The notes under the pieces are model-generated. The model was given only the letters and a program-made list of their open reading frames with translations, did not search any database and was not told the origin of the DNA. Below are positions 1 to 9,448 of a stretch of 64,000 nucleotides of DNA, one piece after another. The DNA comes from Cavia porcellus (taxonomy: Eukaryota > Chordata > Mammalia > Rodentia > Caviidae). The DNA is taken from positions 1,943,701 to 2,007,700 of the forward strand of contig NW_026947514.1 in NCBI RefSeq assembly GCF_034190915.1, read 5' to 3'. How positions within the stretch are numbered: the first letter of the stretch is position 1; each line of letters starts with the position of its first letter. The position numbers were made by a program, and so were the translations under genes.

Positions 1-603
1 CATGTGAGGGGCCCAGCCTGTCTCAGGCTTTTGGAAGAGGCTGAGGTGAGTGGGGACAGGCCAGGGTCTGACCCCGGGAGGACAGAAAGCCCAGGGGCCC
101 CGCTGGCTCTAAAGCAGCCACTGCAGGCTCCAGCTCAGGGTGAAGCAGCCCTACAAGTTTTCCATCGGGACGTGTGCTGATCAAATGATGCTGAGGCCAA
201 ATCTTAGCAGTCTCAAAACCCTCTCAGTGGTGGGCGTGCAGCACGTGAGTTTTTGGGGGAGGCCTGCAGTCCCCACCCTGGGTCACCTGCCTGGCCCAGG
301 CCACCTACCAAGGCCTGAATGGCTAGAAGCCGCTGCTGAGAGACCACCTCACAGCAATGCATGGGTTTATTCGCCTAGAAACAGTGTCCCCTTCGCCTGC
401 AGCATGGTTTCCCATTTTCTCAACTCTCTGCAATAGTCTTGGCCTCGAATTTACCGTCTGGTAGGATTTTAACGCCTCCTCCTGACTCCCACCGTGCTTG
501 TCTTTATGTTTTGCTCCCCTGCACATCAGAGCTGTGGGAGACTCAGGTGGAACGTGTCCCGCACTCCCAGACTCCGACTGCCCTGCCCAGCCGCTGTGCC
601 CAC
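1..603 (-). other. TRAF3: TRAF3 intron following the 27-codon exon (partial)
   Basis: This is the start of the intron after the 27-codon exon; the donor on the minus strand reads GTGGGC immediately below 604. I see no repeat or further exon in it. The short open frames here have no recognisable product. Confidence 0.6.
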
Positions 604-684
604 CTCGCTCCTCAGGAGAGTCTGGACGCTGCACTTGTGAGGACAGGACACCACCACACAGGGACACTCGGTGTCTTCGTGTTT
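604..684 (-). CDS. TRAF3: TRAF3 coding exon, start of second TRAF-type zinc finger (27 codons)
   Basis: The exon begins in phase 0 after a CCATAG acceptor and encodes 27 residues, starting KHEDTECPC and ending LLRSE, before a GTGGGC donor. It corresponds to human residues 191-217 and would be residues 190-216 here. It contains the cysteine/histidine cluster CPC...SCPHKC that begins the second TRAF-type zinc finger, which continues in the next exon outside the window. The only difference I notice from my memory of the human peptide is Asp to Glu at the sixth residue. It has no start codon of its own and is shorter than 100 codons, so it is recognised only by similarity and splice sites. Confidence 0.93.
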
Positions 685-1619
685 CTATGGAGAAAAGAAC
701 ACGAGATGCCGTGAAATGCATCATCCCTCCTACTAACCTGGGCTCCAGCAAGGCAGCCTTGAGGGCGAGCACATGGGTGTGGGGGGACTGGGACCAGGAG
801 TGGGCTTGGCTCATGTGGTGGCTAAGACTGTGAAGCCTGCACTGTGGCCTGCAGCAGTGTGACACCCAGAGGCGCAGGCCACCCTGCTCCACCTCTGAGC
901 CCACAGAGAGCCATGCAATGCCAGGCGGCAGGCACCCAGCAGGACACAACTGACCACATGCCTCCTCTCTGAGAGTGCTACCTAGGGCCGGGCTCATGGG
1001 TGAGGATGGCATCCTTTTGGCCAGGTGGATTCAGAACCTGGGCTCTGCTTACACTAGTGAGAAACCTTGAGGATGGGGGTACCTGGGGCATCTCCCAGGT
1101 GCTGAGCCCTGGATTGGCTCAAGAGCTTGCAACAGGCTCCACACCTCACCGAGGACCTGCACGCTGTCCTCACACACTGGGCACTGTGGCCTCAGGGCAG
1201 CCCAGGGTGATACAGCCAGGACTCAGGGCCAGAGTCAGCTGTGGGTAACGTACTGGGTCCTGACAGGAATGGCCCGCTGCCCCCAGGAACCGACATCAGT
1301 CATGCTGCCGAGTCCACCAGACTGCACGTTCTTATACTTCCGCCGGTGCCATCACATGACAGGCTCTGCCCATGACAATCCAGAAGGCCAGAACACGAAG
1401 GGTGGGGCCGCCGCTCTCTGGCAGTGTGTCGTGAAGTGCACTGGGATTTATTTATTATTTACACTGCTTCCCAGGGCCTGCCCACCGCCTCCCGGAACCA
1501 CACTGACGTCCACTCACAGCCTCGAAAGTCGACTGCATTCAGAAATGAGGCGTCTGCAGGTCAGTTTAGTTAAGATAAGGCCTCCCTGGCCAAGGATGGG
1601 CCTCAAATCTAACAGCCAG

Positions 1620-1960
1620 TGTTACGGTTTGTATCTGGGTGTCCCCAAAAGCCTCCTGCAGTCTCAAAGGTGGGTGAATCTAGTGTTTGGGACTGGTTCA
1701 CTGTCTAGTGCTGGGATTGGCTGTGTGAGTGCTGTGCCCACCTGGGGTGGCAACCTGCACACAACAACATGCTTTTGTTGCATGTGCTGTCTTCTGCTGC
1801 CATGAGCTGCTGCCCTCTGCCCTGAGCCACCCTGCCTTGGAGCCAGCTGAGGATGGACTGAAACCTCCATAAACCGGGAGCTAAATAAACCTCTCCTTCC
1901 TTCACTTTTGGTGTTGGATATTTTGTTCCAGCTGGAGAGGAAAGTAACGAAGACGGCTAT
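1620..1960 (+). mobile_element. MaLR-like solo LTR (old, decayed)
   Basis: The segment opens TGTTACGGTTTGTATCTGGG and contains GTCCCCAAAAGC near its start. Later come a CCATGAGCTGC motif, the phrase GGACTGAAACCTCCATAAA, and a polyadenylation signal AATAAA close to 1885. This order is that of the MST/MLT branch of ERVL-MaLR LTRs as I know them. The 3' end is worn, so the end coordinate is approximate and no target duplication is clear. Confidence 0.55.
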
Positions 1961-1983
1961 TATTCTCAGAAAAGGCAGACATT

Positions 1984-2304
1984 GGCAGGGCGTGGCAGGC
2001 ATACTCCGCTAATCCTATTACTTTGTTTTTTTTTTTTTTTTTTTTGTCTTTTTTCTTTTTGTCGGTACCAGGGATCGAACTCACGACTGCCTGCTTGCAA
2101 GGCAGGCGCTTATGCCGCTGAGCTAAATCCCCAGCCCCAATCCTATTACTTTGGGAAGCTGAGGCAGGAGAAACTCAAGTTTGAGCCCAGTGTGGTGAAC
2201 TTAGTGAAACCCTGTCTTGAAACAGAAAACTTAAAGGTGCTCAAAATACAGCTTAGTGTGCAAAGCCTTGGATTCAATCGCTCTAAAATAAATAAATAAA
2301 TAAG
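1984..2304 (+). mobile_element. B1-ID dimer SINE, split by a younger SINE
   Basis: The B1 head (GGCAGGGCGTGGCAGGC) is cut at 2025 and resumes at 2139 with GAAGCTGAGGCAGGAG and GTGAAACCCTGTCTTGAAA. A degraded ID unit follows (ATACAGCTTAGTG, GGATTCAATCGC), then an (AAAT)n tail at 2287-2303. The interruption is the young minus-strand SINE at 2026-2138. Confidence 0.8.
2026..2138 (-). mobile_element. Young ID-type tRNA-derived SINE, with 15-base TSD
   Basis: Read on the minus strand: GGGGCTGGGGATTTAGCTCA, then the GCCTGC-CTTGCAA-GCAGGC arm, GAGTTCGATCCCTGGTACCG, a short A-rich linker ending in GAC and a poly-A run. It is flanked by perfect direct repeats AATCCTATTACTTTG at 2011-2025 and 2139-2153, the target-site duplication. 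A-box-like TAGCTCAGCGG and B-box-like GTTCGATCC pol III promoter motifs are intact. Confidence 0.95.
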
Positions 2305-4175
2305 CAGAGGCAAGAAATTGGGCCAGGCTGGCAGGTGTCACAGGGTACCGGCAGCTGGGGGTGCTGAGGTGCGGGGAGGGTATCTTTCTCCAGGAAGAAG
2401 AGCCTCGGCCCTGCTGTACCCCATTTCCTGTTTCTGGATGCAGAGCAGAGAGAATAAACCAGCTCAGTGTACTGTGTGACAGCAGCCAGCGGGAAGCAGG
2501 CTCTTCACGATCTGAGCTTGTGAAACCGACAGGCCTACACCAACAAGGCAACTTCGATGCACACGAGTGTGCCATGCACGTGGGAAGACACACCTAGGGC
2601 GTGACAGCAGCTGACACCTTCACCCTCTGCTCTTCCACCTGCCTCAGCCTCCAAGGAGCAACTTTAGTACCACAATCCAGAACTGTGTTCCCACTGCATT
2701 TCAGAAGGTTTCATCACATACACGTGAGTTCCTGCCAACACTGCCTCCTGCGGACTGCTGCCAGTGGGGCTGTGCTGGAGCCCTGTTCCGGCCTAGCAAC
2801 TCCTGTGCTCCTGTGTTACCTGCAGCACGGCTCCAGGCCACGGTGCACACCTCCCTGCCACCATCCACACAGTGAAGGTGACGCTGCCCCACACCTGCTC
2901 TTCACACCCTTCTGCTCCAGCTGTCTCCAGGCTCCCGGCACTCAGGTAATGCTGCACTGTGCCCAGGTGACACATCCGGGACAGGGGCCTGAGCGCACAG
3001 CCTTGTAAACACTGCCGGGTCACCTCCCAAGGAGGCAAACAGGAGCGAGGCACACATGCTCCCATGCTCTGACGTCTGCCTCTCCCTGCAACTTGCTCTT
3101 GACAACCATGATGCTCACAGCTGAATGGCCCAGTGTAAAGGGGCTGAGCAGAGTCTCTTTGTGGGTCATGCTGCAAAATGCAGAGAACAGGAAAATCAGG
3201 ATGACTTGGGCCTCAGATCTGCATAGGTCATACAGCTGGGCTTTAATCCACCTGAAGCCTGAGCAGATGGGACCAACTGAACGACCAAATTGCCTGGGAA
3301 CCAAATCACACCACCGAGGCACAGTCAAGGAGACCAGGGGCCAGCAACAAGCCCCTCCCAGTGCACAGCAGAGCAGACAATGTCAGGAGCCACTGGGAGG
3401 CGATCTCGAACTCGAACATTCATTAAAACCACGCAGACGGAGAGAAGGCAAAGAGGACCCGAAGACACACTCCACCACTGACTGCAGGGTCACACAGCGC
3501 ATAAACTCCTCTCATAAGAATAGGGGTAACGCAGACTCCAAACTCGCTATTACCGCGTGGGCCGAGCCTGCTGGCTTCCTCGCCGCTCTCTACAAGTTTA
3601 AGACCCAGACAGAGTCACACGGCACCACTCACTGGGGCCTCCTGACCTGCAGGCCGCAGGTCCTCTCCCCACGAGGGTCCCAGGCTCTCACCATGGCCCT
3701 GCTGTGCTCCACACCATCCTGGCAGAGCAAGCACCAGTCCTGCAAGGCCAAGCACAGAGCAGGAGTACAGGACTGCCACACACACGTGGCACAGAACCCC
3801 GCCGCAATAACCGAGGCAGGAAAACGCTTTACATCCTGCTCTCTTTGAAACAGACAGCTGCGCTAGCACTGTGGGCTAAATGGCCCGTTCCGAGTCTTAG
3901 CTGTCACACAGCTGTGGAGATACACAAGCCAATGCAATTTTCAGGCCATTCTTCAGGACAAGTCACAAATTCTACCTCTCCTGAATAGTCATTCTTCCCT
4001 TTTCTAACTCTCCAATGATATTCAATCAAGGCAATGGAAAGCGTTAATTACGTAAATCAAGACAGGGAAAACAAATACAGCTTTACTCTGAAATAACTTC
4101 AGATGAAAATTGCTGTTTGGTCCCCTCCCCCACTCCGTTCGCATCAGAATCCCGTGGAGGGGTGGGGGGCCGCAC

Positions 4176-4343
4176 CTGCAGGGTGATCATCGGGACTTGG
4201 CTCTTGCAGTGAGAGCACGTGGCCTCGCGGTACTTGCAGGCTTTTTCCACGTGGTCGCGCAGGTCTCTCCGCAGCACCCTCTCCTTGCAGTCGGCACGCA
4301 TGCAGGGAAGCTCCTCAAACTGGCAGTCATTCTTCAGATGCAC
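4176..4343 (-). CDS. TRAF3: TRAF3 coding exon, first TRAF-type zinc finger (56 codons)
   Basis: The exon starts in phase 0 after CTTCACAG and ends CTGCAG before a GTGCGG donor. It encodes 56 residues from VHLKNDCQFEELPC to QVPMITLQ, residues 134-189 here and 135-190 in human. These are the bounds of the first TRAF-type zinc finger, so one exon equals one finger. Visible zinc ligands include the cysteines of NDC, LPC and ADCKE, the histidine of RDHVEKAC, and those of ATCSHCK. Substitutions from remembered human sequence are mild (Val to Met, Arg-Pro to Arg-Ala, Lys to Arg). Confidence 0.97.
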
Positions 4344-4889
4344 CTGTGAAGCACCCATTCCCAGGTTTCCTGCAAAACCACCTTAGCAGAGACCCGATTC
4401 CAACCCTGCCCAGGGAAAGCCTAGATGTTAGAGCAGCAGCTCCCCCACTGCACTTGGGGGGACACAGGTGCATATCTGGTCTAGCAGCTACCAAACCACA
4501 GCGCTGCTAGGACGGAGTGAGCACATGCTCCAGGGAGAGCAATTTAAGATTTTATTTTACTTTTATTTTACTTCAAGTTCCCTCCCAGCATAAAACTGAT
4601 ACTAAGCAAAAGTAAAATTGGCACTAATATAAAAATACATTACATGGAATTTCATGGTGAAGGAAGAGCTCCATGTGCCTTGGAGAATTAAACGTCCAAT
4701 GCGATTTCCCTCTGTGCTAATGAGGGAGAGGCTGGATGACTCTGCCAGGGTATCACAAGATGACACCGCATACCCGGGCTGCATTCTGCAGGACCCAGGA
4801 GCTCTCCGCCCGAATGTGCCAGGCCCCTCGCCCATGTCACGGCAGGACAGCGCCCTCTGCGAGACCTGGAGCCCCGTGCCCCGACTCAC
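4344..4889 (-). other. TRAF3: TRAF3 intron of 546 bases
   Basis: This intron lies between the 35- and 56-codon exons, with donor GTGAGT and acceptor CTTCACAG on the minus strand. It includes an A/T-rich stretch at 4540-4640 and no recognisable mobile element. Confidence 0.85.
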
Positions 4890-4994
4890 CAGCAGGTGCC
4901 CGAGCGTCAGCTGCTCTGCACAGCCCCTGGCTTCGTTGCGACAGTAGATCTGCAGCGCCAGGATCTCTCTCTTGCAGCAGTTATCCTTAAACAC
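4890..4994 (-). CDS. TRAF3: TRAF3 coding exon, RING-to-zinc-finger linker (35 codons)
   Basis: The exon encodes 35 residues, VFKDNCCKREILAL through LTLGHLL, in phase 0. The acceptor is CGATTTCAG and the donor the consensus GTGAGT. These are residues 99-133 here. The pairs CC and the CRN...RGC cysteines belong to the short Cys/His-rich segment that follows the RING in TRAF proteins. Compared with remembered human sequence, Ser to Ala (NEARG) and Met to Thr (QLTLG) are the differences. Confidence 0.97.
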
Positions 4995-6771
4995 CTGAAA
5001 TCGAGAGAGGCTGCTTCAGAGGATTAACACTCCTCCAGCTCCACACACTGTTGTTCTGATCAAGAGAAAAGCACTTAAAAAGTCAGCAGAGAAACTCTGG
5101 AGTGAACCTATAAGCAGTAAGGACCACTTTAATCTCCACAAGCTAGAGACAGCATCGACTCCTGGAAGAGACGCGATGGAAACCCTACGACCTCACGAGA
5201 TGAGCCGGAAGACCATGAATTGCCCGGGACCTGTTTCCAGGACACAAACTCAAGACTGGCTGCGTAGGCCTGGGGTCCTGTGTCCTCTGGGGAGCAGCAG
5301 CCGGCGCAGAGGACAGCTACGGGGTGCAACCTGACCAGGGGTCCCCATGGGCCTTACAGTCTCGGGCTCGTGGGCTGGACCAAGAGTTGGGACGATCTAT
5401 AAAACATTTCTTTTGGCTCCTCCTATGGAGGTTATGCGGCTTATAACTCATTTTTCACCAAAAAGGAAGCTTTTAAATAAGTATCACAAAGGTTAATCTA
5501 ACACTACAATGTTTCCCTCTAAAAATGAAAGCCTGCTTGCCTTTCTCTGATTTTAGCTGCTATCAGCAAACAACAATTCAGTGCGGCACCTTATCGGGGT
5601 GATCTTGAGAACCCCACCACTCTCCACACACAGGAAAACCAGCCCTTAATCTGCCAAGAGTTAAAAATAAACTAACCTGGAGTCAAGCTACACAGCACAA
5701 ACACAGTGTCTTTAAGGGGATGAATCAGGGCAGCAGGTCTGCTATTGCAATGCTGGGAACCTGCTTCTTTTCTGTGCTGTTAAATTCCTTAACCTCACAG
5801 ACAGAGGAACACTGATGGAAACCCAAGAATAAACCAGAGAAGAGTCCCTTTGAGCTCCTGGGACAGAGCTGGGAGCCCCTGGCTTATCTGCTCCAAGCCC
5901 CCAGGGGAGGCTGGGTAGGGCGAGGTCCTGAGGGCATCCACAGCCTTTGTGTGCCTCATTAATGATTCTCCAGCAAATCTGGCCTTTCTTCTTCAGCTAT
6001 CAGAGCCCTCAGAGCAAAGAAATAGACACTAAGACCCCCCTTAGCCCCGGGTGACGGTGAGGATCCTTCCTTGGCCCCATCCCTTGTCCCCAGCAGCCGG
6101 GCATCTACTGCTGGGGCCCACACCTGGGCTGCCCCAGCCAAAGTGTCAACTAGCACAGGTGCTGCACCCAGGAAAGCCCAGAGCCAGAACTCCGTGTACA
6201 GGGCAATGACCCCCATTACAAACTTGCAAGTTCATTAATCAAAGCAGTAGAAGCCCTCACATTCTTACTGATATGTAAGTACTTTAGGAAGGAGCTGTTT
6301 CAGACTACAAGCGCAGCTGCCAGGGCTTAGCAGTAAGTGGGTCACCACCCATTAGGTCCCCCCGCCCTGGGGGGGATTGTGGGCACACAACCGAGTGGAA
6401 TATGAACACAGCAATGGAGTCACAGTGTGGAGGAGGGTTTTTCAGATGCACCACCCCCCCGCCCAGTGCACCCCTAAAGGTCACACAGAGGGAAGAGTAG
6501 GCCGTGAGCTGTGTGGGACAGAGACCGCTAGGACAGCAGTTCCTGAGGACCTGACGGCAGACAGCCCAGCCCCAGGCCCCTCACACATCAGGCAAACACT
6601 TCCCACACCTCCTGGGTGCGGCGGCTGCCTCGGGTCCAGGTGAAGTGCATCACACGTCTGGGGACTGGGAATGGCCATGCTGAGATGACACAATGTCCAG
6701 GGGACCAGATGAAGCCTGAGACAAGTGCCCCCAGCTCAGCTGGGTGGAACAGCAGCGGGGCCCCAGAGTAC
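4995..6771 (-). other. TRAF3: TRAF3 intron of 1777 bases
   Basis: The intron lies between the 52-base and 105-base exons. I recognise no SINE, LINE or RNA gene in it. A run of C/G at 6355-6375 and 6450-6465 is the only compositional feature. Confidence 0.8.
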
Positions 6772-6823
6772 CTTGTCTTTGATGATGCTTTCTTGACACG
6801 CTGTGCACTTGGGACTCGGAGAG
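6772..6823 (-). CDS. TRAF3: TRAF3 coding exon, C-terminal end of RING (52 bases)
   Basis: This small exon completes a serine codon split after its second base, then encodes SPSPKCTACQESIIKDK. The acceptor is CTCCCTCAG after a pyrimidine-rich tract and the donor is GTACTC. Its CTAC supplies the last two RING zinc ligands, Cys87 and Cys90 in this protein. Human has SSSSPK where this has SSPSPK, and IVKDK where this has IIKDK. Confidence 0.96.
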
Positions 6824-7394
6824 CTGAGGGAGACACAGAGCACGTTAGAGCAGAGCACTATGTCCCTGCAGGGCCAGCCTGGCTCTCGGGTGCCCCAGCG
6901 ATTGGGTTTCAGTGGGAGTCAACATTAAGGGGGAAGGAGGAATTCCCCTCACACAACCATCAAGCCATCGAGCCCACAGATGAGTTCAACCCTTCAGAGG
7001 ACACAGGCCACATGCGAACCCCAAGAGGAGCCCTGAGCCAGCGCCGACGGTCGGGCCCCTCTCCAGGAGCTACTGTGCATGGAAAGGCCGAGCCCATCAC
7101 ACGGAGCTTCCCTGCCCAGGGCTTCTGCTGGGCTGACTGTGGGGTTCAGGTCCCAGGAAGGGAGACAGGTGCTGCACCAGCTGCACACCCTGCTTGACTG
7201 AACCCCTCAACCTTTGCCACACCACCCTCTGCAGGTGAGAACGAGCGGTCATGGAGGGGGCCGAGGACTGTGGGGAACTAGGCAGGAACGGCCGGTTGGG
7301 AGGAACAGCAGGGCAGCCCTGAAAACAGTGACCACAGCGTCCAGCATGAGGCTGGGAAATACACAGCACCTCTAGGATGCCTGGCTGCTTTCAT

Positions 7395-7481
7395 GGCCAG
7401 AGCTGCAGACTGGCTTTCACAGTCCTCCTGCCTCAGCCTCTCGAGTGCTGGGATGAGAGGTGTGTGCCACCACGTCTGATC
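7395..7481 (-). mobile_element. B1 SINE fragment
   Basis: The plus strand carries AGTCCTCCTGCCTCAGCCTC, then GAGTGCTGGGATGAGAGG and TGTGCCACCACG. This is the reverse complement of the B1 left half. The right half and tail are missing. Confidence 0.75.
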
Positions 7482-7563
7482 AAGCCAGTGCTGTTTCTGC
7501 CACTAACTCCAGCCTGGCCCTGTGATGCCAGCACCACTGGGTCACCCGCCACATGGCACATGG

Positions 7564-7584
7564 CTGGGGCACTAGGGGGCGGTG
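7564..7584 (+). promoter_or_regulatory. CTCF-like motif
   Basis: GCACTAGGGGGCGGT at 7570-7584 fits the published CTCF core (CCASYAGRKGGCRSY) at 14 of 15 positions by eye. It is a prediction from motif alone; occupancy depends on methylation and chromatin. Confidence 0.35.
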
Positions 7585-7731
7585 GCTGCCCAGCAGAGGC
7601 TCACACGGCTTAAGGACTTGTCCTCTGCTTGGGCAGAACAGAGCAGCAGACAGGGACACTGGGCCTCACTTGCGAGACTCAGAACTCCAGGCCAAGTTTG
7701 TGGGCCCGGCACATCCTGGACCAGCACCCAC

Positions 7732-7990
7732 CTGAGCAGGGCGGCCATGCAGGTCTCGCAGAAGCGGTGCCCACACTCGGTCTGCTTCGGGCTGCACAGT
7801 ACCAGGCGGCACTTCTCACACTTGTACTTGTCCTCCACGGCCTTCACAAACTTCTCCTTGTAGCCGCCCTGCTCGGGGACAAACACGGAGCCTGCCCCGC
7901 GGTCAGACTGCAGCTTCAGGGGTGGGTTGGCCTGCAGCGCACTGGCTGAGTCCATCTTTTTCCCTGGCTCCATCTCAGGAAAGCGGGGTC
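7732..7990 (-). CDS. TRAF3: TRAF3 first coding exon: start codon and RING finger
   Basis: The minus strand reads CCTCCGGCAG acceptor, 17 bases of 5' UTR, then ATG at 7973 in the context CTGAGATGG (purine at -3, G at +4). The coding part is 242 bases: 80 codons plus two bases, before a GTGGGT donor. The protein begins MEPGKKMDSASALQ and contains VPEQGGYKEKFVK and the RING. RING ligands visible in this exon are Cys52, Cys55, Cys67, His69, Cys72 and Cys75; Cys87 and Cys90 come from the next exon. Human numbering is one higher because this protein has one residue fewer in the AGSVFVP segment. The frame stays open upstream to 8066, but the acceptor site and loss of similarity argue that this upstream part is intron. 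Confidence 0.97.
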
Positions 7991-9132
7991 CTGCCGGAGG
8001 GGAGAGCCACAGTGAGGAAGGACAGCACCTCACTCCCAAGGACACAGGGGAGGAAGGGCAGGGCAAGGCCGGCCAGGTCCTCCTTCACCCTCCTGTACCC
8101 AATGCACCGCTAACGTTCTTAGTGGATGCGTAGAGTTCTTTAAAACACAGAGCACGTACTTGCCGTGGCCCATGTTTCCCGCTCCGAGGACCACCGCAGT
8201 ACAGCGGCCAAGCTAGCAGCTGTACTCAGCCAGTTCTGTGGCCACCCTGACCAGGCCTGCAGCAGGACACAGGCTCCCGTGCCAACAGCAGCATTTCCTG
8301 CACTGCCCTGTTCCCTCAAGAGGCCCAAGGACCTCGGCTTGGTGTGAGTCAGCCTTTACCACCATCCCACTGAGTCAGGGTCGTCCTGACTCAGCCTCCT
8401 GCTCTGAGCTGCTCTGCTCCTCTCACCTGCAAATCCCACTTCAGGACAGAAGGGCTCCTACGGCAGCCACCGAGGACCCAGCTGGGGTAGCTCTGTGCTA
8501 AGGCCCAGCGGTCACACAGATGGAACACAAAGCCTGGGGCGAGTGGGAAGGGTATGTGTGGTGCACGGAGGAATCTGCCAAGATAAGACCCACTAACCTG
8601 TGGGACCAGTTAAAACACAGCATTTGGGAAAGCTCCTGAGGAAACACCAGCTTCAGTGTGAATTAGGGACACACTGAAAAGGATGCACAACAACTTAACT
8701 TCTCAGCCTCCACACTCGCTAAGTATCTGCAGCACCCCCCACGTGCCCCATGGCACTGTACCCAAGCTTGCCCACTGTTCTCGGGCACTGGGCCACTGTG
8801 CGCTCTGAAGGTCAGGACCTGGGCGTGAGTGCGCCTTTCCCAGGGGCTCCAGCCACGCATCCCCCACTGCTCAGAGGGTGGCACCCACACTGACGCTGTC
8901 CACCTGGGACTCAGCTGCCCCGAACAAGGGAAAAGGGACACCTACAAGGGACGAGGGACACATGTGCCCTGGGCGTGGGCCTCAGGGTGACTACTGGGCC
9001 CTGGGGTGACCTCTGCCTCCGCACCATGGGACCCGTCAAGGGACACATCTGTTAACTGACTGAGGATGTTTCTTTCAAACTCAGCACCTCCCTCAAAACT
9101 GTACCCTGGATTTGCTACTTAATAAAATATAA
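7991..9132 (-). other. Upstream TRAF3 intron, no element recognised
   Basis: This is the sequence immediately 5' of the first coding exon. I see no repeat, RNA gene or exon in it. Composition is moderately G+C rich with scattered short open frames that have no family resemblance. Confidence 0.55.
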
Positions 9133-9251
9133 AGCCAGGCCTGGTGGCCTGTGCCTCTAATCCTAGCTTCTCAGAAAGCAGAGGCATGAGACTTGCAAGT
9201 TTGAGGCCAGCCTGGGCGGCTTAATGAGATTCTGTCTCAAAAAATAAAAGG
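9133..9251 (+). mobile_element. B1 SINE
   Basis: Begins GCCAGGCCTGGTGGCCTGTG, has TCAGAAAGCAGAGGC and AGCCTGGGCGGC, and ends GTCTCAAAAAATAAAA. It is immediately followed by a second B1-like unit. Confidence 0.8.
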
Positions 9252-9448
9252 GGGGCTGGTAGTGGTGGTGCATGCTTGTCATTCTAGGAGTTAGGAAGCT
9301 GAGGCAGGAGGACTGCTGCGAGTGGAAGGCCAGCCTGGGTTCCACAGTGAGCTCCAGGCCAGCATGAACTGCACAGTGAGACCCTGTCTCAAAGAAAACA
9401 AGTTTCAGCAGCAGAGCACTAGGGTTCAATCCCCAGGACTGCAAAACA
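9252..9448 (+). mobile_element. B1-ID dimer SINE
   Basis: A B1 unit (GGTGGTGCATGCTTGTCATT, GAAGCTGAGGCAGGAGGAC, GAGACCCTGTCTCAAAGAAA) is followed by a 5'-truncated ID remnant (AGCAGAGCACTAGGGTTCAA). Confidence 0.75.

Larger units (their letters stand above)
685..4175 (-). other. TRAF3: TRAF3 intron between the 56- and 27-codon exons
   Basis: This intron of 3491 bases carries a MaLR-like LTR (about 1620-1960) and a B1-ID SINE (1984-2304) that was itself hit by a young SINE (2026-2138). Bases 2305-4175 and 685-1619 show no recognisable element. The long plus-strand open frame at 3093-3848 has low-information composition and no family resemblance, so I treat it as chance. Confidence 0.85.
6824..7731 (-). 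other. TRAF3: TRAF3 intron of 908 bases
   Basis: The intron splits the RING finger. It carries a minus-strand B1 fragment (7395-7481) and a CTCF-like motif (7564-7584); nothing else is recognised. Confidence 0.8.
1..7990 (-). other. TRAF3: TRAF3 gene, 5' coding part (five coding exons; 3' end off the window)
   Basis: TRAF3 is a cytoplasmic adaptor and RING protein. It binds CD40, BAFF receptor and lymphotoxin-beta receptor, restrains non-canonical NF-kB by directing NIK for degradation with TRAF2 and cIAP1/2, and supports type I interferon induction. On the minus strand five exons join in frame (242+52+105+168+81 coding bases) to give residues 1-216, colinear with human TRAF3 except for one residue fewer near position 28. 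Every boundary inside the window has AG acceptor and GT donor dinucleotides. Introns between coding exons are 908, 1777, 546 and 3491 bases. The next human coding exon (25 codons, second zinc finger) was looked for in 1-603 and not found, so it, the coiled coil and the TRAF domain must lie below base 1. The family assignment is secure; regulation cannot be read from this window. Confidence 0.95.

Noticed and set aside
323..1012. 229-codon minus-strand open frame covering the 27-codon exon region
   Set aside because: It reads the exon in a different frame from the TRAF3 peptide; the real coding content is only 604-684.
2361..2597. Short plus-strand open frame beginning with ATG near 2361
   Set aside because: No domain, lies in an intron antisense to TRAF3, typical of random frames in G+C-rich sequence.
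3093..3848. 251-codon plus-strand open frame in a TRAF3 intron
   Set aside because: No domain, low-information composition, antisense to the gene and within an intron of 3491 bases; no splice or promoter support.
6935..6950. NF-kB-like site around AGGAATTCCC
   Set aside because: One mismatch to the consensus at a critical end position; such matches are expected by chance at this length.
7974..8066. Upstream extension of the first TRAF3 coding frame
   Set aside because: The frame is open to an ATG at 8066, but a good acceptor (CCTCCGGCAG) ends at 7991 and similarity to TRAF3 begins at the ATG at 7973.
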